Below, in pieces: positions 46,412 through 54,616 of a stretch of 64,000 bases of DNA. A program made the position numbers and the translations under genes. The DNA comes from Marine Group I thaumarchaeote. Its GTDB lineage: Archaea > Thermoproteota > Nitrososphaeria > Nitrososphaerales > Nitrosopumilaceae. The DNA lies in contig JACATG010000001.1 of assembly GCA_013390905.1 (NCBI GenBank), positions 124,001-188,000 on the forward strand, given 5' to 3'. The notes beneath the pieces were generated by a model, which was not told where the DNA came from, ran no database searches, and was given only the letters and a program-made list of their open reading frames with translations. Within the stretch, counting starts at the first letter, position 1; each line of letters starts with the position of its first letter.

Positions 46412-47356
46412 ATGTCATTACTATTAAAAGATCGAGTATGGACAATGGAAGCTTCAACTGCAAAACGTGGTGTTTATCCACTACATGGGTACAAAATTGG
46501 ACTTTACAGACTACCAATTAAACTAGTAGATCCAGCAGAAATAAAATCAATACATGATGGACTCAAAAAGACATTTGAAATGGATATGTATGCTGATAGA
46601 ATTTATGCAACATATCGCTGGCAAGAACAAAACAAGAATGATCCTGATGCAAAAGGATACGAAGAAGTTGAGTTATCTATTACAGTTGAAATTGTTACTG
46701 GCGAAGTAGTTGATATTATTTATCAAATTTTTCCAATTGAAAAATTTGGTGACCCTAATTGGGTTCAAGATTACAGAAAGAAAGCTGATCATTTTGCAAA
46801 AATGGTAATTGACACTATTTTACGTAACACTATCTTGGCGGACAAGATGATTTCTTACTATGTAAAAACCGAAAAAATTTCTGAGATTGCTGCCATTCAA
46901 AAACTTGAAGAGCTTACTCCTTTGGCAAAAATTGTCCTTGGTGCAAAAGCCAAAGCCATTGAAGTAGTAGAAGAAGGTGAAGAAGATGAAGGAGAAATTG
47001 AAATTCCAGATGGTGCTAAACCAGGCCCAATTGATGTTGAATACAAATCAAAAATGAAATTATCTGCAGGATATGACGCAGCTGGATATACTATCAAAAC
47101 TTGGGGACGAAGAGGTACAAACAATGGAATTATGGGAGTTTGGGGAGAATTTGTTTCAGTAGATTATGACATCTGTATTGCAGATGGTGGATGTATTGAA
47201 GCGTGTCCCGTAGATGTTTATGAGTGGTTTGACACTCCAGGAAACCCTGCATCAGATAAGAAACCATTAATGTCAAAAGAACCTGATTGCATATTTTGTC
47301 TTGCTTGTGAAGGTGTTTGCCCACCCCAAGCAATTAAGATCTATGAGATAAAATAG
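46412..47356 (+). CDS. Ferredoxin domain fused to an unknown N-terminal domain
   Basis: The 314-residue protein has an unrecognised soluble N-terminal region (about 1-205), a short acidic linker ('EEGEEDEGEIE'), and a C-terminal ferredoxin resembling the archaeal Zfx family. The cluster motifs are 'CIADGGCIEACPVDVYEWFDTPGNPASDKKP' (C-x5-C-x3-CP) and 'CIFCLACEGVCPPQAIKIYE' (CxxCxxxCP), fitting two clusters. The histidines that bind zinc in Sulfolobus Zfx are not seen upstream. It is probably an electron carrier with its own partner domain. Start ATG 46412. Confidence 0.82.
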   Translation: MSLLLKDRVWTMEASTAKRGVYPLHGYKIGLYRLPIKLVDPAEIKSIHDGLKKTFEMDMYADRIYATYRWQEQNKNDPDAKGYEEVELSITVEIVTGEVVDIIYQIFPIEKFGDPNWVQDYRKKADHFAKMVIDTILRNTILADKMISYYVKTEKISEIAAIQKLEELTPLAKIVLGAKAKAIEVVEEGEEDEGEIEIPDGAKPGPIDVEYKSKMKLSAGYDAAGYTIKTWGRRGTNNGIMGVWGEFVSVDYDICIADGGCIEACPVDVYEWFDTPGNPASDKKPLMSKEPDCIFCLACEGVCPPQAIKIYEIK

Positions 47357-47410
47357 TTTCAATTTTTTGCAAGTATAAATATCGAAACACGATTCTGAGA
47401 AATTAGGGAT

Positions 47411-49483
47411 ATGGCAATTAATCCTTTCACTATGTTTATTTTTGATTTGTTTATTATATCAGCTATCATAATTATTGCATATACTTGCAATTTTTACTAT
47501 CTGGCATTTCTTTCTCGAAAAAGAAAAGATGTTTTGCCTACTGTTGATCTAGGAACCCCGTCAATTACAATTCAACTTCCAATATACAACGAAAAGTATG
47601 TTGCAAAGAGACTTGTAGATGCGGTATGTAACATAGATTATCCAAAAGAAAAAATGAGGATTATGGTGTTAGATGATTCTGATGATGATACTGTTGAATT
47701 GGTTAGAAATGTGGTTGATGATTACAAAAAACAGGGATTCCTAATTGAACATGTAAGACGTGGAACAAGAGATGGATACAAAGCAGGTGCTCTGAAACAC
47801 GCTATGCAGACAACAAATTCCGAATTTGTTGCTATATTTGATGCTGACTTTATTCCTCCAACATGGTTTCTCAAACGAGCAATTCCCTACTTTGCAAAAT
47901 CAAACATTGGCCTTATTCAATGCCGTTGGGGACATGTAAATGAAAATTACTCTACAATTACTCAAGCACAGGCACTTGCTCTTGACTTTCATTTTCTTAT
48001 CGAACAAAAAGCAAAAAGCAATTCTCACCTCTTCATGAATTTTAATGGCACTGCTGGAATTTGGAAACGTGAATGTATTGAAGATGCTGGAGGTTGGCAT
48101 ACTGCTACACTAGTTGAAGACCTTGATCTGAGTTACAGAGCACAAATGAAAGGATGGAAATGTATATTCTTACCTGACATTGTAGTTGATGCAGAACTTC
48201 CTGCTCAGATGAATGCAGCTAAAAGACAACAATTCCGTTGGGCAAAAGGCTCTATTCAATGTGCAGTAAAACTACTTTTTGATATTACCATTAAACGAAA
48301 AGTTGCAGTTGAAGCAAAGATTCAAGCATTCATCCAACTGACTCGCCATATTGTTTTTCCGTTAATGCTGATACAGTTTTTGGCATTGCCAATTTTGTTA
48401 GCAGGGCAAGTTAATCTTTATGTGGTTAGTTTTCTTCCTGTCATAACAATTGCAGTATATCTTGTAATGGGGCCAGGTGCATACCTCGTGATTATGCAGG
48501 GTATGTATCACAAGTCATGGAAGTCAAAAGCAAAGATACTGCCAGCATTGTTAGTCTACAATGCTGGACTATCCGTAAACAACACTGTTGCAGTCTTTGA
48601 TGCAGTACTTGGGAAGAAAAATGAATTTCTTAGAACTCCAAAATATGGAATCATAACAAAAGATGATGATTGGCGAGACAAGGCATACAATTTACCTTTT
48701 TCACAAACTACTCTTTTGGAAATATTTTTTGGTGTATATGGAATTATGGCAATCTTTATTTCGATCTTTTCAAACAATCCTATATTTGTACCAATTATTG
48801 GATTGCAAACTGTTGGATTTTTCTATATTGCCTACATGAGTCTATCTCATACGCGATTTCAAAGAAATAAATCAAGTGATAACCACGTAATGACTAAGAA
48901 CGAGAAAATGGCAAAAATTGTTTACAAACTTTCCATGATTGGAATTATTGGGATTATTGTTTTTGGAGGATTTATGGCAATCACTGGTTACAACACCGAC
49001 ATTTACCCTCTTGATAGGATGAGAGGACATCTTGATGGAATTATTGGTTCGTCTGATCCTGTCGCAATTCGTGCCCATTTGGTGGCAATTCAAGAAGATT
49101 TGAATATTGTAATGGAAAATCCAAATCTGCTTGAAACAACAAATACAAATGGTGACGTTATTGCCAAAAATCCAGTTTGGATATTTCCTACAGACTCTAC
49201 AAATTTCATTAGAATACAAAATGATGTGAACTTTATGCTTACAGGTGTTGAGAAAATCTCAGCTGTTCCAAAGGATAGCTCTGCATATCATACAGGAATG
49301 ATCGATGTTAGTGATAGGGCCTTACAGTTAAGAATCAACATTATGGATGCAACTCCGTACATGTATGTTAGTGCTCCAAACGTACTGTATAGTGTAATTT
49401 GGGTTGTTGCAATATTGGCTATCTTTACTGCATTAAAAAGAAAGAAAGAACAACTCAAAGAAGCTGATGAACTAGGAGTTTAA
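47411..49483 (+). CDS. Membrane glycosyltransferase, family 2 (cellulose-synthase-like)
   Basis: The 690-residue protein has an N-terminal membrane helix and a GT2 domain with 'IQLPIYNEKYVAKRLVDAV', 'VLDDSDDDTVELV', the DxD site in 'AIFDADFIPPTWFL', the catalytic Asp in 'TLVEDLDLSYRAQ', and QxxRW as 'QQFRWAKGS'. Several membrane helices follow, and a C-terminal extracytoplasmic region of about 120 residues precedes a last helix. This is the processive beta-glycan/hyaluronan synthase layout, suggesting surface polysaccharide synthesis with coupled export. Its stop overlaps the convergent coiled-coil gene by four bases. Confidence 0.9.
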   Translation: MAINPFTMFIFDLFIISAIIIIAYTCNFYYLAFLSRKRKDVLPTVDLGTPSITIQLPIYNEKYVAKRLVDAVCNIDYPKEKMRIMVLDDSDDDTVELVRNVVDDYKKQGFLIEHVRRGTRDGYKAGALKHAMQTTNSEFVAIFDADFIPPTWFLKRAIPYFAKSNIGLIQCRWGHVNENYSTITQAQALALDFHFLIEQKAKSNSHLFMNFNGTAGIWKRECIEDAGGWHTATLVEDLDLSYRAQMKGWKCIFLPDIVVDAELPAQMNAAKRQQFRWAKGSIQCAVKLLFDITIKRKVAVEAKIQAFIQLTRHIVFPLMLIQFLALPILLAGQVNLYVVSFLPVITIAVYLVMGPGAYLVIMQGMYHKSWKSKAKILPALLVYNAGLSVNNTVAVFDAVLGKKNEFLRTPKYGIITKDDDWRDKAYNLPFSQTTLLEIFFGVYGIMAIFISIFSNNPIFVPIIGLQTVGFFYIAYMSLSHTRFQRNKSSDNHVMTKNEKMAKIVYKLSMIGIIGIIVFGGFMAITGYNTDIYPLDRMRGHLDGIIGSSDPVAIRAHLVAIQEDLNIVMENPNLLETTNTNGDVIAKNPVWIFPTDSTNFIRIQNDVNFMLTGVEKISAVPKDSSAYHTGMIDVSDRALQLRINIMDATPYMYVSAPNVLYSVIWVVAILAIFTALKRKKEQLKEADELGV

Positions 49484-50871
49484 GAAATATTCAGATCTTT
49501 TCTAATTTCATCTACTGCTCTAATTCCATAAATGTCTCTTACTTGCTGAATTCTTACTGCCTCTTTAAACATGTGTCTTCCAATCGCATTTGTTAAAATT
49601 GAATACACATCACTAAATCGAATCTCCCACTTGTCTGCACAATCAAAAATTTTACTTATTGCCCATTGTCTTACTTCATAAGGTAGTGGAATCTTTTCAT
49701 CTAATTCTATTGAAATTCTATCAAACAGATTAACAATATTTGCAGTCTGAGACGCCATCTTTTCAAGATCTTTTGCATCTCCATACTTTGATTCTGCATT
49801 CATTCTGATACCTGATTGATATTCTGAAAGCTTTAACAATACCATCATCTCTTGTGATGAATCACTTGATGCCTTGCTTGTAACATTTTTGACTGCTTGT
49901 ATCTCTTCAAATAATTTTTCAGATTTTTTATGAAATTCTGCAGTTGATGCATCCTGTCTTTTTACAATATCTGAAACCGAAGCCATTTTTTGTTCAATAC
50001 TATTAATTTTACCTTCAAGTTCTTTGATAGATTCTAAGCTTAAACCCTCTACAGAATTTGTCTTTAGCACTATAGTGTCAAACTGTTGTTTGAGCCCATC
50101 AATTACGCCTCCCAATGAATCAATTTTTGAGGCTTTAGAGGATATTGCATCAATTGTGATCTTAATTGCCTCTAATTCAGTATTAAGATTTGAAGTAAAT
50201 GATGTTCCTTCAACAATTTTTCCAAGTTCTTGTTTAAGACTTTCAATAATTTGAGTTCCTACTCCTACTCCAGTTTTTCCTGAAATCTCTTCTATGCTAT
50301 TTTTTAGTTTACCTATTTCAGAACTAATCTCTGAAAATGAGTCTGCTTTTCCAGAAACCTTCCTGAGCTCATCTCTAACATCATCAATCCTCTGAGCAAT
50401 TTTGATAATCATTTGAGAATTATTTTTAATTGAATCTACACTATCTCTTACTTCTTGTGATACTGACTTTGATGATTTTTGAAAATCAGAAATTCTGTTT
50501 ATTTCTTCTTGCAATTTAGCAGTTTGGTCATTGATCTTATGGACTAGATTAGATTGTGCTCTTACTTGACTTAATCCGGAGTATAGTTTTTGTGTGTCTG
50601 CCTCTATGGTGTTAATTTGTTTTGATTGTTTTTGAATGTGTTCTAATGTAGATGTTAATGTATCTATCATTCCTTTCATTGATACTAGGACCTTTTGATT
50701 TTCACCAAAAATTTTTGACATGACTTTGATCTCTTTTTGCAAAGCCTTGTTAGAATCAGAAAATGATGCAACATTCTTGAGTAATACTGATGGACTTGGT
50801 TCCCTTTTCGTAATTTTTCTTGTTTGGCTTACTGCTTTAGTTGTTTTCTTCTTTGCAGTTCTTTTAGCCAT
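49480..50871 (-). CDS. Long coiled-coil protein with Lys/Arg-rich N-terminus
   Basis: The 463-residue protein starts with a basic stretch (MAKRTAKKKTTKAVSQTRKITKRE). A nearly continuous coiled coil follows to about residue 330, rich in Ser, Lys, Gln and Ile with regular heptads. A globular C-terminal domain closes it ('RISIELDEKIPLPYEVRQWAISKIFDCADKWEIRFSDVYSILTNAIGRHMFKEAVRIQQVRDIYGI'). It has no membrane segment. The basic tail could bind DNA; the coil resembles chemoreceptor- or SMC-type spacers. No family assignment can be made. It converges with the glycosyltransferase. Confidence 0.7.
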   Translation of the reverse strand: MAKRTAKKKTTKAVSQTRKITKREPSPSVLLKNVASFSDSNKALQKEIKVMSKIFGENQKVLVSMKGMIDTLTSTLEHIQKQSKQINTIEADTQKLYSGLSQVRAQSNLVHKINDQTAKLQEEINRISDFQKSSKSVSQEVRDSVDSIKNNSQMIIKIAQRIDDVRDELRKVSGKADSFSEISSEIGKLKNSIEEISGKTGVGVGTQIIESLKQELGKIVEGTSFTSNLNTELEAIKITIDAISSKASKIDSLGGVIDGLKQQFDTIVLKTNSVEGLSLESIKELEGKINSIEQKMASVSDIVKRQDASTAEFHKKSEKLFEEIQAVKNVTSKASSDSSQEMMVLLKLSEYQSGIRMNAESKYGDAKDLEKMASQTANIVNLFDRISIELDEKIPLPYEVRQWAISKIFDCADKWEIRFSDVYSILTNAIGRHMFKEAVRIQQVRDIYGIRAVDEIRKDLNIS

Positions 50872-50933
50872 ATAGATTAAATTAAAAATTTGATGATAAA
50901 AAAAGTTAGCTCTAAAATAAAAAAGGTAAAGAG

Positions 50934-51041
50934 TTACTTGTTTACAACTTGTGGCTCATGAAGTAATTCATGAAAGGTCTTTTCAGCCAAACCATTCGCT
51001 GTATCAATAAACCCTCTTGTGCAATATTCACATTGAATCAT
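50934..51041 (-). CDS. 35-residue C2H2-like miniprotein
   Basis: A 36-codon frame encodes MIQCEYCTRGFIDTANGLAEKTFHELLHEPQVVNK. The CxxC and HxxxH pairs (C4, C7, H24, H28) are spaced like a single small zinc finger. It is too short for usual gene calling. Its ATG lies immediately next to a 25-base inverted repeat (51042-51066) that could be an operator. It sits between the coiled-coil gene and the antiporter gene, on the coiled-coil strand. Confidence 0.6.
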   Translation of the reverse strand: MIQCEYCTRGFIDTANGLAEKTFHELLHEPQVVNK

Positions 51042-51066
51042 ATAGTACGGTATAGTACCGTACTAT
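51042..51066. promoter_or_regulatory. Inverted repeat, 11-bp arms, before the C2H2 miniprotein
   Basis: The arms ATAGTACGGTA and TACCGTACTAT are exact reverse complements around the three bases TAG. The repeat directly abuts the start of the 35-residue zinc-finger gene on the minus strand. In archaea such a site at a start codon would overlap the promoter/leader and act as an operator or an RNA hairpin. It could also serve the rightward antiporter gene 235 bases away, though this is less likely. Confidence 0.55.
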
Positions 51067-51268
51067 TAATAATCGGGTAATTACAACGTAACCAATTATG
51101 CAGTCAGATACCCCAGGTCATATCTCTACATTTTATTCAGATGACCTAATCATCACTCTGCATTTGATAATGAATAACTTGGAATAAAGAGGTAAACATA
51201 ATCATCGAGCCTGTTTTCAATTATTTACTATTCTACTAATTTAATTTCTAAATTTTTAATGTGTGATC
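51067..51268. other. Intergenic region upstream of the antiporter
   Basis: No convincing gene is seen in these 202 bases. One short plus-strand frame (51098-51187, 29 codons) is open but has no distinctive features. The stretch contains a spaced inverted pair GGTCAT...ATGACC (51117-51147), of unknown meaning, and increasing AT content toward the antiporter start. Confidence 0.4.
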
Positions 51269-51294
51269 ATTTTTAAACAAATTTGTTTAAAAAT
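51269..51294. promoter_or_regulatory. 26-bp perfect palindrome at the antiporter start
   Basis: The half-site ATTTTTAAACAAA is followed with no spacer by its exact reverse complement. It ends six bases before the ATG at 51301 and includes TTTAAA elements that could act as a TATA box. A perfect 26-mer is unlikely by chance even in AT-rich DNA, and its place over the promoter/leader suggests a dimeric repressor operator. Confidence 0.6.
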
Positions 51295-51300
51295 AATATT

Positions 51301-52626
51301 ATGCAAAATATTCTACTTCAATTAGATACAAGTGAAATTCAAAACACTATTGATAATACTGTTACTACTTTAATTGAACAGATAACTCCCGAGCTTCCTC
51401 ACACTAGTTTTATCACTGATTTAGCTTTTATCATGATTATTGGTGCTATAGTTACACTTGCATTTTTTAAAATAAAACAACCCTTGATCATTGGTTATCT
51501 ATTTGCAGGAATGTTGCTTGGTCCTCTCTCTCCATTTTGGTCATGGCTTTTACCTGAAGGAGGTCCTACTAGTGCTTTAGGCGGTGTAGGAATTTTATCT
51601 GATATTGAGGCATTGAATCTTTTTGCTGAAATTGGTGTCATCTTACTTCTTTTTGTAATCGGTATTGAATTTCCATATTCAAAAATCAAAAGTATTGGTC
51701 GTAAGGCAATTGGAATTGGAAATATAGGATTATTCTTGACAATGGGTGTCATATTTTACGTGTCTACTTTGCTTGGACTACAATTCATGGATGCATTATT
51801 TATTTCCGCAGCATTATCAATATCAAGTACTGCAATTATTGTTAAGATTTTTGAGGATACAGGACAAATCAAAAAAGAATCTTCTTTACTTGTACTAGGT
51901 ATTTTAATTGTTGAAGATGTAATTGCAGTCATTCTGATTTCTTCATTACAATCTATTGCCTTAGTTGGAACTGTATCTATAGAATCTATTATTGCAGTAG
52001 TGGCCGTTGCAATTGCTCTTATTGTTGGAACATTTACTATTGGAACCCGTGTAATTCCTCCACTAATTGATAGAGTTGCAGCCACAGAACATCGTGAAAT
52101 TTTACTACTTAGTGTTCTTGGTCTCTGTTTTGGATATGCGTTATTTGCAAACATTGTAGGATTATCTGTAGCAATTGGAGCATTTTTGGCAGGTGTGCTT
52201 GTTGCTGAATCCAAATCAGCCGAAGTCTCAAAACTTCTTTCAAGTCCAATTAAAGACATGTTTGTAGCCATATTCTTTATCTCGGTTGGTGCACTGATGG
52301 ATGTTTCCCAGCTTGAAAATTACATTGTTATAGCTATTGTTTTGATTGCAGTTTCTATTGGCATGAAATTTGGAGGTAATATGCTTGGAAATATCATATT
52401 TAGACAAAAACGTGGAAAGGCACTTCGTTCTGCATTTTCCTTAGCTGCTCCAAGAGGCGAATTCTCAATTGTAATTGTAAAGGTTGGTGCAGATATGGGT
52501 GCAGTTAGTGCCTTTTTGTTCCCTATGATAGGTATGATTTCTATAATTACCGCAATTATTACACCTTTTTTGATGAAAGCTGGTGATAAAATAATTCCTG
52601 CAATAGAAAAGAAAGAAGATGTCTGA
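51301..52626 (+). CDS. Cation:proton antiporter (CPA2 family)
   Basis: The 441-residue membrane protein has about 12 hydrophobic segments. CPA2/Kef-type hallmarks include 'KIKQPLIIGYLFAGMLLGPLSPFW', 'EIGVILLLFVIGIEF', 'ALSISSTAIIVKIFED', 'LGILIVEDVIAVILIS' and 'IGAFLAGVLVAES'. It exchanges Na+ or K+ for H+. It lacks the C-terminal TrkA-N domain of KefB/KefC, but the next gene overlaps by eight bases and could supply a regulatory subunit. ATG 51301 was preferred to TTG 51283, which lies inside the 26-bp palindrome. Confidence 0.9.
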   Translation: MQNILLQLDTSEIQNTIDNTVTTLIEQITPELPHTSFITDLAFIMIIGAIVTLAFFKIKQPLIIGYLFAGMLLGPLSPFWSWLLPEGGPTSALGGVGILSDIEALNLFAEIGVILLLFVIGIEFPYSKIKSIGRKAIGIGNIGLFLTMGVIFYVSTLLGLQFMDALFISAALSISSTAIIVKIFEDTGQIKKESSLLVLGILIVEDVIAVILISSLQSIALVGTVSIESIIAVVAVAIALIVGTFTIGTRVIPPLIDRVAATEHREILLLSVLGLCFGYALFANIVGLSVAIGAFLAGVLVAESKSAEVSKLLSSPIKDMFVAIFFISVGALMDVSQLENYIVIAIVLIAVSIGMKFGGNMLGNIIFRQKRGKALRSAFSLAAPRGEFSIVIVKVGADMGAVSAFLFPMIGMISIITAIITPFLMKAGDKIIPAIEKKEDV

Positions 52627-53071
52627 TGAGCTAAAGAGACTGTTAGATCAAGTTCATGATGGAATTACCACTTTTGATTTTGATGGTAAAAAAACCCCCT
52701 GCATTATCATTAAAGAGAAAAAATACGATGAAATGCTCTCAAAAGTTGCTGGACAATCTTTATCGATTAATACTGATCTAAATATTCTTCAAGATGGATT
52801 AGGAAATGTTTTTGTTGAAATTACTTTAACATTTTCAAAAGGAAATATTGTTGAAAAATTTTTAGTTAACGCAAAATCTGATCTTTCATTTTTTGAATCT
52901 CTTGCAAAAACCTCTATGCTAGCACTCTCTTCTCCGCATTCTCATTACGGAAAAGATAATGTGTTTATGATTCAATTGCCTCGACCAGAAAAAGCTCATG
53001 ATGCACTGGAAATTATTCAGAATGGATTAGCAAAGAAATCAAAGATAAATGGTGCAGTTACCGGGATTTGA
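52619..53071 (+). CDS. Small soluble protein coupled to the antiporter gene
   Basis: The 150-residue protein is not recognised: 'MSDELKRLLDQVHDGITTFDFDGKKTPCIIIKEKKYDEML' then strand-rich 'NTDLNILQDGLGNVFVEITLTFSKGNIVEKFLVNAKSDLSFFESLAKTSML'. It overlaps the antiporter by eight bases, so the two are co-translated. Its last codons and stop lie inside the tRNA-Gly gene of the other strand (20-base overlap); the stop TGA is formed by the T-loop sequence. A regulatory role for the antiporter is a guess from position. Confidence 0.65.
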   Translation: MSDELKRLLDQVHDGITTFDFDGKKTPCIIIKEKKYDEMLSKVAGQSLSINTDLNILQDGLGNVFVEITLTFSKGNIVEKFLVNAKSDLSFFESLAKTSMLALSSPHSHYGKDNVFMIQLPRPEKAHDALEIIQNGLAKKSKINGAVTGI

Positions 53072-53126
53072 ACCCGGGTCACTAACTTGGCAAGCTAGAA
53101 TATTAACCAAACTGTACTATAACTGC
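53052..53126 (-). tRNA. tRNA-Gly (GCC)
   Basis: Leftward, acceptor GCAGTTA pairs with TAACTGC, discriminator A. The anticodon stem CTAGC/GTTAG closes the loop TTGCCAA with anticodon GCC. The T arm is CCCGG-GTTCAAA-TCCCGG-like. No intron; 75 nt. Its 3' end overlaps the C-terminus of the gene at 52619-53071 on the opposite strand by 20 bases. Confidence 0.95.
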
Positions 53127-53189
53127 AACAATCCTAGAGGCTAAATTTGGATATTAAACTGTTTTTAACTATTTCAAACAAGATACATT

Positions 53190-53453
53190 ATGGATAAAAT
53201 TCTTCTAAAGAAAATGGAGCAAAAAATTCAAGATACAATTTCAAACAAGGATGAAATTAAACAATTAATCCAATTTCTTTCAAACATAGATAATTCAAAA
53301 TCATTTGCTTTAGGTATTGTAGTAGGTAGAATTTACAACTCCTTTTACTATCAATCTAAAAGAATTCTTAATCGAGAACCCACTAAAGAAGAATTTGAAG
53401 AATTTTTAGAATTACTCAAAACCAAGAAATCTAATTTAGAAAATTTATGGTGA
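53190..53453 (+). CDS. Small helical protein of unknown function
   Basis: The 87-residue protein is predicted to be almost wholly helical, with a central hydrophobic piece 'KSFALGIVVGRIYNSFYYQSKRIL' flanked by charged helices. No cysteines or known motif. It is acidic-basic mixed and probably cytosolic. It overlaps the convergent L10e gene by nine bases at the 3' end. Not recognised. Confidence 0.6.
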   Translation: MDKILLKKMEQKIQDTISNKDEIKQLIQFLSNIDNSKSFALGIVVGRIYNSFYYQSKRILNREPTKEEFEEFLELLKTKKSNLENLW

Positions 53454-53954
53454 CGGCTTGTTCCATTCTAACACTGTGATTGATGGAGTACCTGCTAATT
53501 TTACACATGCACCTTTGAGTGCTTTCTTTGCTGCCTCTAAATGATCATTACCATTAACATATAGTTCCATTATGCATTGACCGTGTTTGACTCTAGCACC
53601 TAAACTTGTGGCTTTACCCCATGATCTTCTCATTCCTTCTGAAATTCTATCTGCTCCTGCAGTTGCAATCTGTTTGTTTTCTCTTAGAAGAATGTGTGGA
53701 TAAATTCTAAGTCTGGAATAATAACCTGTTTCGCCAGTTGTTTTCTCTAATGTCTTGTTTGCTGCCAATCTGGTTGATTCAATTGCCATGTGTCTGATCT
53801 GCATCTTTTCATTGAGACTTAATTGAACACGATATTGATATGTTCCTCTTTTACCACCTTGAAATTTTGCAATTTTAATCTGTGGTTTACCTTTAATGTA
53901 CTCTTTTCTGGTATAAGCTTGCCCTCTTCCTCTTCTGTAATTGGCACCATGCAT
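53445..53954 (-). CDS. rpl10e: Ribosomal protein L10e (uL16)
   Basis: The 169-residue protein reads 'MHGANYRRGRGQAYTRKEYIKGKPQIKIAKFQGGKRGTYQYRVQLSLNEKMQIRHMAIESTRLAANKTL' and has the 'PHILLRENKQIATAGADRISEGMRRSWGKATSLGARVKHGQ' region. It matches archaeal L10e/bacterial L16, which sits near the A-site tRNA elbow. It is a single-gene unit here, divergent from endA. Confidence 0.96.
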   Translation of the reverse strand: MHGANYRRGRGQAYTRKEYIKGKPQIKIAKFQGGKRGTYQYRVQLSLNEKMQIRHMAIESTRLAANKTLEKTTGETGYYSRLRIYPHILLRENKQIATAGADRISEGMRRSWGKATSLGARVKHGQCIMELYVNGNDHLEAAKKALKGACVKLAGTPSITVLEWNKPSP

Positions 53955-54052
53955 AACATCCTCAAACCAGAATGCCCATATTTTAACGGTTAACCAGCAT
54001 TTGTTCCTACTATCTAATGCTTATATGGAAATCCTTTGGCTTTCTCTTCATC

Positions 54053-54616
54053 ATGGAAGAAACTCCTTTAGTCAAGGGCGAGATAATTTCAGGCCAAACT
54101 TGCATCTCTGATAAGAACATGATTCATGAACTAGAACAAAAGGGATATGGCGAAATCGAAAAAGAAAAATTATTCCTAAAACAATTTGAGACTCTCTACT
54201 TACTATACGCAAAAAGACTAGTTCTAAAGAAGGGCAGTAAGCAAATTGATTTTAATTCTTTCATGAGTCTTTCTCAAAAAACAAATCCTGAAATTCTAAC
54301 CAAATTTTTGATATATCGTGATCTTCGAAACCGCGGTTATGTTGTAAAGGACGGTTTTGGGTTTGGTTCTGACTTTAGAGTTTATGAAAGGGGACACTTT
54401 GGAGAAAAGGGAGCAAAATTTCTAATCTTTGGTCTTAATGAAGGACAACAAGAAAAGATAGGCAATCTGCAGAAAAAGATTGAAGAGATTACTCAGATGG
54501 GCAAAGAACCAATTATTGCAGTCATTGAACGTCGTGGCGAGATTATCTATTATAAAATCAATAGAATGAATTTCAATGAAAACAAAGCTAGATTGGAAGA
54601 ATCATTTCAGCTTTAA
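54053..54616 (+). CDS. endA: tRNA-splicing endonuclease EndA
   Basis: The 187-residue protein has the EndA two-domain layout: N-terminal alpha-beta part, then the catalytic domain 'FLIYRDLRNRGYVVKDGFGFGSDFRVYERGHFGEKGAKFLIFGLNEG'. The general-base Tyr is Y111 in FRVYERG. The Lys is K151 in 'MGKEPIIAVI', followed by 'GEIIYYKI'. The catalytic His expected ten residues after the Tyr is not at its usual place; the only nearby His is H115, four residues after. The enzyme cuts bulge-helix-bulge introns such as those of tRNA-Gln and tRNA-Met here. ATG 54053 was chosen over ATG 54017. Confidence 0.92.
   Translation: MEETPLVKGEIISGQTCISDKNMIHELEQKGYGEIEKEKLFLKQFETLYLLYAKRLVLKKGSKQIDFNSFMSLSQKTNPEILTKFLIYRDLRNRGYVVKDGFGFGSDFRVYERGHFGEKGAKFLIFGLNEGQQEKIGNLQKKIEEITQMGKEPIIAVIERRGEIIYYKINRMNFNENKARLEESFQL

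Noticed and set aside
51098-51187. 29-codon plus-strand frame upstream of the antiporter
   Set aside because: No motif, promoter or ribosome site; open length is within chance for this base composition.
51756-52271. Minus-strand open frame of 171 codons inside the antiporter gene
   Set aside because: The antiporter frame on the plus strand has clear CPA2 motifs; the antisense product is Ser/Thr/Ile-rich without features.
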